This document shows, piece after piece, positions 56,366 to 64,000 of a stretch of 64,000 bases of DNA. Where the stretch lies: assembly GCA_023525975.1 (NCBI GenBank), contig CM042032.1, positions 69,958,260-70,022,259 of the forward strand. Reading direction: 5' to 3'. The stretch comes from Smallanthus sonchifolius. Its lineage: Eukaryota; Streptophyta; Magnoliopsida; Asterales; Asteraceae. The position numbers and the translations under genes are program-made. Under the pieces are notes generated by a model that did not search any database, was not told the DNA's origin, and saw nothing but the letters and a program-made list of their open reading frames with translations. How positions within the stretch are numbered: the first letter of the stretch is position 1; each line of letters opens with the position of its first letter.

Positions 56366-56780
56366 CAGGTTTTAGCGAATTAGATACTTGGATTTAGTGT
56401 CTAAGCTTTAACCATGATTTTAATTGATACCTTAAGATTAAGATAAGAAAACAAGGTAACCTTCTGACCGGTATGCAGTTATCTGATAAACGGAATGTTC
56501 TGTCTAAGGAAAGAGTGGTGTATAAATCTCTCATAGACCTGTCATTCTTTCCTGGGACCATCTCTGTTGGAGGTACTGCTCTGGGAAGATAACCATTCTT
56601 GTAGAACTTTAGTTAAGATAAGGATACTGGCCTTAGTGTCTAAGTCTTGACCAAAAGAATAGAATAAGTACTAATATTTTAAGTTGCAGGATATCTGAAA
56701 ATAACTCTATTCATGTTCATTGTGATCCTAATCATCCCATTAAGCAAGAATCCCCTGAATATCATCCGTTAGGTTCACAA
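56366..56780 (+). other. Retroelement leader with an internal repeat
   Basis: The words TTGGATTTAGTGTCTAAGCTTTAACCA (near 56390) and CTGGCCTTAGTGTCTAAGTCTTGACCA (near 56626) flank a segment of about 150 bases (56457-56605). That segment is highly similar to the U5 end of solo LTR D (reversed 49500-49675; shared CTTCTGACCGGTATG and AGTTATCTGA). No coding sequence. Confidence 0.75.
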
Positions 56781-57371
56781 ATGAATCCCATTTCTTCGCC
56801 TTACTACAATGATGATCCATTTGCTATCATTCCGGATAACGTGACCCCAAAATACCATCCCCAATCATATGATACTTCAAACCAATGGATGGAAGCTGGA
56901 TCTAATTTCAGCAATTGGAATAATAAAATCCTATTACAGCAGGGAAATGATGAGGCTGAGTCTAGTCAAGCTCATCAGAATATGTCGGCCGAAGAAGAAC
57001 CTTTTGAGGAAGAATCTTATTATACTAATTCTGTATCTGAACAATCCGAAACTCCGGTTTTGTACGATCCTTATATGTTTCCTGAACCAGTCTATCATGG
57101 TCCTTTTGAAACCTATTTTCAAGCTCCTACAGAATACCAAAATGCTTATAACGATATTGTGGTTGGACTCCGTGAGCCTCCACCTAAATATGGTTATGAG
57201 GAAAGTTTGCCTTCTTCTCCTATTGAGTGCCTAGATCGTTCATTACGACAAATGGACGAAGTGACACGGGAGAAAATTTTGGATAAAGCAAGAACCAAAT
57301 TCTATGGACAACAAGTATACGAATACGGAGAGGATTTGATGACTCTTGGAAAAGTGCTAATGAAGGACTAG
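56781..57371 (+). CDS. Accessory ORF 1 of the Tekay-type element, function unknown
   Basis: Uninterrupted 196-codon frame between PBS and gag, in element sense. The product is acidic and rich in Tyr, Pro, Ser and Glu. It starts MNPISSPYYNDDPFAIIPDN, has an acidic middle (EEEPFEEESYYTNSVSEQSE) and a YDPYMFPEPVYHGPFETYF stretch. The C-terminal helix-forming part is RSLRQMDEVTREKILDKART, ending VLMKD. I recognise no domain, signal peptide or membrane segment. It is open although the downstream gag-pol carries many stops, and it is not part of the standard Tekay coding plan known to me. It could be a non-canonical protein of this lineage or a captured host exon. Confidence 0.65.
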   Translation: MNPISSPYYNDDPFAIIPDNVTPKYHPQSYDTSNQWMEAGSNFSNWNNKILLQQGNDEAESSQAHQNMSAEEEPFEEESYYTNSVSEQSETPVLYDPYMFPEPVYHGPFETYFQAPTEYQNAYNDIVVGLREPPPKYGYEESLPSSPIECLDRSLRQMDEVTREKILDKARTKFYGQQVYEYGEDLMTLGKVLMKD

Positions 57372-57442
57372 AATCGTATATTGTATTTTTCTTCCTTGTA
57401 ATATATTTTCTAATAATATAATAAATCTCGTTTCATTTTACT

Positions 57443-57955
57443 ATGTGTACGGCCATGGTTGGAAAAGGAAAAGGTCCTAACTTTCTTTGTAAATTCTCTC
57501 CAGCTAATTATCACGAACGCAAAACAAATGAAACCACTATAGAAAATAATGAGGAAACTGAAAGTTCAACTTTCAAAAGCCTCGGAGAAATAGGATACCC
57601 TAGTGTTCCCTATAATCCTTCTATAAGTTTTCATTCTACTCCTACCGCTGGAAGCTATAATATCACTCCAATCTATTCACATAATTTTCGTGAGGGATAT
57701 ACAGAAATGCCTCATGAAAATAGAGGTGATCCTGAAGAAGAAGAAGAACGAGCTGATTCTAATATACCGTACGTTCCATACTGTGATACTATTCCTCTCC
57801 CTGCTTCTCATATAAATGAGTATGCATTGGGAAGTGAAAGGGAACAATTGTTGTTAACTCGAATAGCTGAACTTGAGCGAGAGAAAGCTGAAGTTGAAGC
57901 TCGGAATGCTTTGTTGGTTCAAGCTCTTGAAGAAAAGAATTTTAAAAATTTTTAG
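57443..57955 (+). CDS. Accessory ORF 2 of the Tekay-type element, coiled-coil C-terminus
   Basis: Uninterrupted 170-codon frame, 71 bases after accessory ORF 1. It starts MCTAMVGKGKGPNFLCKFSP; an inner Met at residue 5 is an alternative start. The middle is Tyr/Pro/Ser-rich (GYPSVPYNPSISFHSTP, SYNITPIYSHNFREGYTEMP), then acidic (DPEEEEERADS). It ends in a strong coiled coil (LLLTRIAELEREKAEVEARN, ALLVQALEEKNF). The composition resembles accessory ORF 1, so the two may be related or act together. No known domain is recognised. Each ORF is followed by A/T-rich sequence with AATAAT/AATAAA words, as if expressed as separate messages. Confidence 0.62.
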   Translation: MCTAMVGKGKGPNFLCKFSPANYHERKTNETTIENNEETESSTFKSLGEIGYPSVPYNPSISFHSTPTAGSYNITPIYSHNFREGYTEMPHENRGDPEEEEERADSNIPYVPYCDTIPLPASHINEYALGSEREQLLLTRIAELEREKAEVEARNALLVQALEEKNFKNF

Positions 57956-58044
57956 GGACAATAAATTATATATGTACTCTTTTCTTGTATATATTTTATC
58001 AATAAAAAGTTCTGTTTTAATTTCAATCTTGTTTCTTATATAGC

Positions 58045-61000
58045 ATGTCTAAACAAACCGGAACTTCTTATAATACGAGAGGAAAGAGGAAACAGGCAGT
58101 GACTGAAAATGCTACCGAAATTACCGATTCTCGTAAAGAACTTCAAAAGATAATTGTAGAAGGAATCAAGGATTCTTCTCCAATGATCTTTACTGAAATG
58201 GAAAAGAGACATGTAGATAAACTATCTATTCAGCCTTCAATTTCAAAATCTGTCAATTCTCAACCTTTGACCTAACATACTCGAACTATCACTCAATCCA
58301 AACCTGTTACTCTCAAACTGGAGAGTTCTACTACTCATCCAACCAGGAAGGTTGAAAGGGAGGAGTATTACCATAACTCTTCCGAAGAGGAAGGGATGGG
58401 TAATAATTATGGTCACCTGGAGAAAAAGAGGAAGATTGTGGGCTATACATACAAGATGTTCCAGGATTGTAAGCCCTATAACTTTTCTGGAAAGGAAGGA
58501 GGAATAGCCACATTGAGGTGGATTGAAAAGACTAAACCTGTGCTTGCCATAAGAAAATGTGCTGAGGAAGATAAAGTTCTTTATGCTTCCAATTTGTTCA
58601 AAGATCAAGATTTAGAATGGTGGAACAACATTAATGCTGCCAAATGAAGGAATGCGGCCTATGCCATTGGCTGGAGTGCCTCAAAACAAGAGTGGAGAAG
58701 AAGTATGTTCCCTAGAATGAAAGGGAACATATATAAGGAAAATTTTTAAGCCTAAAGATGGCGGGAACAAATCATCAGGAGTATTCGACTAAGCTCCCTG
58801 ATTATGCTCGAATAGTTCCTCATCTTGCTACCCTTGAATCCAATTTAATAAAGAGATACATCTAGGGTTTAATCGGAGAAATCCGTGACATGGTTAAGGT
58901 TGCCAATTGTGAAAACCTTAACGATGCTATGGATCTGGGAGCCTCCTTGACCAGTAGTTTGATCAGAAATCAAGAGGATGGAAGAATGAAGAAGGAATCA
59001 ACTGGGCAAGGCCCAAGTAGTTCTAAAAAGCCAGGATCAGGCTACAATTCTTCTATCCCTAAATGTCCAAAGTGCAAGAAAAGACACTTGGGACAATGTC
59101 GATCTGGATCTTATTGCAGCTTCTGCAAGATGTCTGGACACAAGACAGAAGATTGTTACAAAAAGAAAACCATCACTTGCTATGAATGTGGTGAGGCTGG
59201 CAATATCAAGAGCTATTGTCCTAAGCTGAAAAAGCCTGAAGGGACAGGTCCTAAAACCACTGAAGGAGTAAAGAAGAACGCACGAGCATTCGTTCTCAAT
59301 AATCATGAAGCAGCAGGTATGCCCGACGTTATTACGGGTACATTTCTTGTCAATGATATTTATGCTCGAGTTTTATTTGACTCTGGTGCAAACCAAAGTT
59401 TTATAGATCATAGATTCTGTAGACTGTTAAATAAAACTCTAGCTAAATTAGACAAGAAATACATGGTAGAGACTGCCAACGGTGACCTAGTCCAAATCTC
59501 AGAAATTCTGAACGATTGTAACATCACAATATTGGGACATGTTATTCCTGTATAACTGTTGCCAATGACTTTGGAAGGTTTTGATATTTTCTTAGGAATA
59601 CATTGGGTAGCCTCTAACCAAGCCCATATCCTATGTGATAAGAAAGCCATAGAGCTTCGTTCGCCGAAAGGCAATATTCTTACTATAAATAAATGGCGAT
59701 AAATTATCCAACTTTGTTGGAATAATATCCATGATGAAACCCCAATTTATCTACGAAAAGGATGCTTATCATACCTTGTATCTATAACTACCGACACCAA
59801 AAAGAAGATTGAAGATGTGCCGGTTATGGCTGAATTTCCTGATGTTTTCCTTGAAGAACTGCCTAGAATTCCACCTGAGAGAGATGTGGAGTTCAGAATT
59901 AATCTCGTAGCCGGTACGACCCCTCTGGCTAAAGCCCCGTACAGATTAGCTCCGACGAAAATGGCAGAACTAAAGAAACAATTAGACGAATTACTCGAGA
60001 AAGGATTCATTAGACCAAGCTCGTCTCCTTGGGGAGCTCCGGTCTTATTCGTTAAAAAGAAAGACGGTTCAATGCGTATGTGCATTGACTATCGTGAATT
60101 GAATAAAGTCACGATAAAGAACCGTTATCCGCTTCCCAGAATAGATGATCTATTTTAGGGGTGTGCATGGGTCGGTTTTGGGGTAAAACCAAACCAAAAC
60201 CGAAAGTTCGGTTTTTGGTTTTTTTAAAACCGTTCGGTTTCGGTTTTTACAACGGGTTCGGTTCGGTTTCAGTTTTTTCGGTTTTAAAACCAATTGGGCT
60301 TGAATTTTTTGGGGTAAAAGAAAAATGGCCCGTAATAATGAACAAGGGTTTGAAATTTTGGGCCTAATTTTTTTTTATTAACTAATGATTATCATTTTGG
60401 CCTAAATATTTTAGGCTACAAAAATTATTAGTTTTCTTAAAAAAATACTCAACATAAAAAATAAACTTTATAATTTAAAAATTCAATAATTATAAATAAT
60501 AAGCTACTATTAATGCAAGTACGTGTAATACAAATATGTATACATTTTTAACATACAAGCACACAACACAATATAATATATATTATGAAACATGCATGCA
60601 CACAATGTATAATCAAAGTATATGTATACGTTCGGTTCGGTTTTTTCCGTTTTCAAAAAACACAAAACCGAAACCAAACCGTAATTTTCGGTTTTCAAAA
60701 AATACAAAACCAAAACCGTCGGTTTTAGTTTGGGTCGGTTTTTTCGGTGCGTTTTTTCGGTTTTTTGCTCACCCCTAATCCGTTTGATCAACTTTAGGGA
60801 GCCCGATGTTTCTCAAAAATCGATCTTCGTTCTGGCTATCATCAATTGAAAGTCTAGGAAGAAGATATTCCCAAAACAGCTTTCAGAACTCGATATGGTC
60901 ATTATGAGTTTACGGTAATGTTGTTCGGATTCACTAATGCACCGGCTACTTTCATGGATATGATGAATCGAGTTTGTAAACCTTACTTGGATAAATTCAT

Positions 61001-63250
61001 TATCGTATTCATTGACGATATCCTGATTTACTCCAAAAGTAAGGAAGTGCATGCAACTCATCTAAGGATTTTGCTTAATCTCCTAAGAAATGAGAAGTTG
61101 TATGCTAAATTTTCAAAATGTGAATTCTGGTTGTTAGAAGTTCAAATCCTTGGACATGTCATTAACGCTGATGGCATCCAAGTTGATCCTGTTAAAATAG
61201 AAGCAATATACAAATGGGAAATCCCGAAATCATCAACTGGAATCCGAAGTTTTCTCGGTTTGGCCGGTTACTATGAGAGATTTATCCATAATTTCTCTCG
61301 AATTTTTGTTCCATTAACTTCTCTGACTCACAAGTCTGTTAAGTATGAATGGGGACCTAAGCAATCTGAAGCATTTGAAACTCTGAAACATAAACTGACC
61401 CAAGCACCCATACTGGCTTTGCAAGATGGAAACGACGGCTTTTCAGTATACTGTGATGCTTCACACACCGGTTTTGGTTGTGTGTAATACAAGGGAACAA
61501 AGTTATTGCTTATGCTTCACGACAATTGAAAATTCATGAAAAGAATTATACGATTCATGATTTAGAATTGGGCACCATAATCTTCGCACTGAAATTATGG
61601 AGGCACTATCTATATGGAGTCAAATTCACCGTATTCACTGATCATAAACGCCTAAAGTATATATTCAGTCAGAAAGAACTAAATATGAGGCAAAGACATT
61701 GGATGGAAGTCCTGAATGATTACGATTGCGAAATATGTTATCATCTAAGCTATTGTTGTAGCAGACGCCTTGAGCAGAAAAGAACATGAGAAACCTAAAA
61801 GGTTTCGTGCTCTAAGACTCGATCTCCAAATCGATCTTATTACTCGTATTATGGAATCTCAAAGGTTTGCCTTACAAGAACCAAACCTCGAGAAAGAAAG
61901 GTTTGGGAGGCATGATCGACCAATTAGTGAAAAGCGATGATAATATTCTTAGAATGAATAAAAGAATCTGGGTTCCTATATATGGAAATGTACGTGAAGA
62001 AATTTTTGAAGAAGCTCATTAATCTAAGTATACAATGCATCCTGGAAGCGATAAAATGTATAAAAACCTAAAAGTCAATTATTGGTGGATAGGAATGAAG
62101 AAACATATCGCTATCTATGTTGCAAAATGCTTAACCTGCTCTCAAGTTAAAGCTAAACATCAAAAGCCGTCTTGCTTGTTACAACAACTTGAAATTCCTG
62201 TCTGGAAATGGGAGATGATAACCATGGATTTCATTACTAAACTTCCCTGAACCAGTCGAGGAAATGATACTATCTGGGTTATTTGGCAGACTTACTAAGT
62301 CTGCTCATTTTCTTACCTTGAAAGAAACGTTCAGCATGGATAAACGGGCACAACTATACGTTAATGAGATTGTATCTTTACACGGTGTGCCACTATCTAT
62401 TGTGTCAGATAGAGATAGTAGATTTACTTCTCGATTCTGGTAAAGTTTTTAAAAAACCCTTGGAACGAAATTGAATCTTAGCACCGCTTATAATCCTCAA
62501 ACGGACGGTCAAAGCGAAAGAACTATTCAAACCCTAGAAGATATGTTAAGGGCTTGTATTATTGATCTTGGAGGAAGTTGGGATGACCATTTATCTCTAA
62601 TGGAATTCTACTATAATAATAGTTATCATACGAGTATACAGGCCGCTCCTTTTGAAGCCTTATACGGTCATAAATGTCGAATTCCAATCTGTTGGTCTGA
62701 AATAGGAGAAAATCAGTTGCCTGGACTGGAAACAACTGAGAAAATCATTCAAATAAAAGATAGATTGAAAGCGGCTCGTGATCGTTAAAAGAGTTATACT
62801 GATAGAAGGCGAAAGCCGTAAGAATTCGACGTCAGTGATAACGTTCTATTGAAAGTTTCAACCTGGAAAGGCATTGTAAGATTTGGAAAGAAAGGAAAAT
62901 TAAGTCCTAGATTCGTAGGACCATTCAAAATCTTGAAAAGAGTTGGGCTTGTGGCCTATCAACTCGAATTACGAGAAGAAATGAATGGAGTACACGATAT
63001 ATTTCATGTGTCAAATCTGCGCAAGTGTTTGGCAGATGAAACTCTGGTAATGCCCCTACAAGATGTAGAGGTGGATGAAAGGTTGAAATTCGTAGAGCAA
63101 CCTTTGCAAATCGAGGACATGTAGGAAAATAAATTGAAAAGAAAGAAATTGATGATTGTGAAAGTAAAATGGAACTCCAGACGTGGACCTGAGTACACGT
63201 GGGAACTGGAATCCGAAATGAAAAAGAAATATCCTCACTTGTTCGAGTAA
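58045..63250 (+). pseudogene. Decayed gag-pol of the Tekay-type chromovirus
   Basis: Gag starts MSKQTGTSYNTRGKRKQ, with YNFSGKEGGIATLRWIEKT and WWNNINAAK. Knuckles follow: CPKCKKRHLGQC, CSFCKMSGHKTEDC and CYECGEAGNIKSYC, the last with Asn for His. Protease: LFDSGANQSFI. Reverse transcriptase: PERDVEFRINLVAGT, KKKDGSMRMCIDYRELNK, FGFTNAPATFMDMMNRVCK, FIDDILIYSK. RNase H: YCDASHTGFGCV. Integrase: HPGSDKMYKNLKVNYWW, CLTCSQVKAKHQKP, SDRDSRFTSRFW, YNPQTDGQSERTIQTLEDML. The chromodomain-like tail has VKWNSRRGPEYTWELES, ending KKYPHLFE at 63250. In-frame stops occur near 58273, 58645, 58861, 59553, 59700, 60855, 61485 and 62248, plus a 622-bp MITE in the RT, so it cannot make a polyprotein. Confidence 0.92.
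60156..60777. mobile_element. hAT-type MITE inside the Tekay reverse transcriptase
   Basis: A 622-bp insert with termini TAGGGGTGTGC and GCTCACCCCTA (inverse with one mismatch). It is flanked by ATCTATTT (60148-60155) and ATCCGTTT (60778-60785), an 8-bp duplication with two mismatches. The arms are made of CGGTTTTCGGTTCGGTTT and AAAACCGAAACC words that pair across the element. The RT frame resumes directly after it (DQLQGARCFSKIDLRSG). Confidence 0.88.
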
Positions 63251-63271
63251 TCTCGGGGACAAGATTAAAAC

Positions 63272-63284
63272 AAGGTGGGGAGGA
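63272..63284 (+). other. Polypurine tract of the Tekay-type element
   Basis: AAGGTGGGGAGGA lies immediately upstream of the 3' LTR start TGTAAC at 63285, as expected for plus-strand priming. Confidence 0.85.
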
Positions 63285-64000
63285 TGTAACTCCTGCCACA
63301 AAAATGTCCAAAAAATGCCAAGGTTAAGAACCTAAAGGACTTGTTGTATCTAAAGTACATAAGTTCAGGGTTAAAAATGAAAAATAGTGAAATTAAGACC
63401 TTAGCGGACCGCTAAAGTAAACCCTAACGTTAGCCTACAGGTACAAACAGCTCGTAGAGGTCCGCTAAGGAACCCCCACCCTAAGTACTTGGGTGGCGGA
63501 CCGCCACCACATAGGTAACGGTCCACCACCACATAGGTAACGGTCCGCTACTTGGTCACTAAGCAAATCATCCGCATGTGACAAATGTCCAATGACTAAT
63601 GAACTTGAATCTTGACACGTGTACTCGTGGCGGACTGCCACGCCAGGTGATAACGGTCCGCCAGCTGCGAATCCTTGAGAATCTGTCACATAGCTAGGTG
63701 GCGGACCACTACGCCCCAGGGTAACGGTCCGCTAGCCGCAAACTTATAAACGGTCTAATCAGTGATTGAAGTTTAGGGCTGACGCATGCAAGGGCGGTGG
63801 CAGACCGCCACCCACCTGGGTAACGGTCCGTTACGGGTCCAGATTTCATCCTATAAATAATTGGTCGATTTTAACTCATTCTCCACACCAAATTCGAATT
63901 CTCACTTCACTTTCCTGTTCGAGAGACTCTCTAGCTCAATTTCGAAGCTCTAGGTTCGATTCCCGCTCGTTGTAGTGCTCGGTTTAAGAAGAAACGCTCA
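63285..64000 (+). repeat. 3' LTR of the Tekay-type element, truncated by the window
   Basis: Matches the 5' LTR from its first base. It differs by a 22-bp tandem duplication (63502-63523 and 63524-63545; one mismatch between units), which doubles one ATAGGTAACGGTC word, and by scattered substitutions. TATAAATA recurs near 63853. The end is not in the window. Confidence 0.88.

Larger units (their letters stand above)
54709..64000 (+). mobile_element. Tekay/Del-type Ty3/gypsy chromovirus, 3' LTR cut by window end
   Basis: Order: 5' LTR (54709 to about 56348), PBS (56352), leader, two accessory ORFs, decayed gag-pol (58045-63250) with the RT-RNaseH-integrase-chromo order, polypurine tract (63272-63284), and 3' LTR from 63285 to beyond 64000. 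The LTRs start TGTAACACCTGCCACA and TGTAACTCCTGCCACA. Over the visible 700 bases they differ at a modest number of sites (by eye several percent), so the insertion is old. The target duplication cannot be checked because the 3' end is outside the window. Confidence 0.92.

Overview
This 64 kb window is plant nuclear DNA. It is AT-rich, its genes have many short exons with GT-AG introns, and about half of it is transposon-derived. Three of the genes encode plastid proteins. A eudicot is certain enough. The repeat types (a Transposase_28-type 'putative gypsy transposon' fragment, Tekay/Athila/Tat gypsy elements, many hAT and PIF/Harbinger miniature elements, a SINE family) fit Asteraceae, but the family assignment is an inference.

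Layout. 1-7.0 kb: a possible 5' end of an unrecognised minus-strand gene, a hAT-type miniature element, a DUF538 gene (4556-4978, minus), then AT-rich repeats. 7.0-16.8 kb: a nest of transposons. It holds two hAT-like elements (one split by a Tat-like gag fragment and a minus-strand LTR full of palindromes), a TRIM-like element with LTR-internal-LTR-PBS structure, a SINE, and two PIF/Harbinger elements that abut at one shared TTA. 17.0-19.0 kb: an intronless DYW-type PPR gene (minus), with a gypsy LTR directly upstream in the same orientation. 21-43.4 kb: the gene-rich part. It carries a 13-exon plastid ferroportin (IREG3/MAR1 type, plus), a thylakoid lumen TPM protein (TLP18.3 type, 3 exons, minus) and a DUF3007/DAC-type thylakoid protein (5 exons, minus). 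Their introns carry many MITEs, a SINE with an 11-bp target duplication and a copia solo LTR with a 5-bp target duplication. 46-53.6 kb: dead copia and Athila-like elements, broken by LTR insertions. 54.7-64 kb: a Tekay/Del chromovirus with two intact accessory ORFs ahead of a decayed gag-pol. A hAT MITE sits inside its reverse transcriptase, and its 3' LTR runs off the window.

The clearest anomalies are: two independent lesions in the ferroportin gene (a one-base insertion in exon 6, and an AG-to-AA change at the exon 12 acceptor); the two accessory ORFs of the Tekay element, which stay open while its gag-pol is riddled with stops; and arrays of short perfect palindromes, different in sequence, inside the LTRs of several retrotransposon families. 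Neighbouring host genes are not an operon. All three genes at 23-43 kb act in plastids, which may be chance.

Limits: no alignments or expression data were available. Exon borders were set by hand from splice consensus, reading phase and remembered family conservation. Transposon borders without a target-site duplication are approximate.
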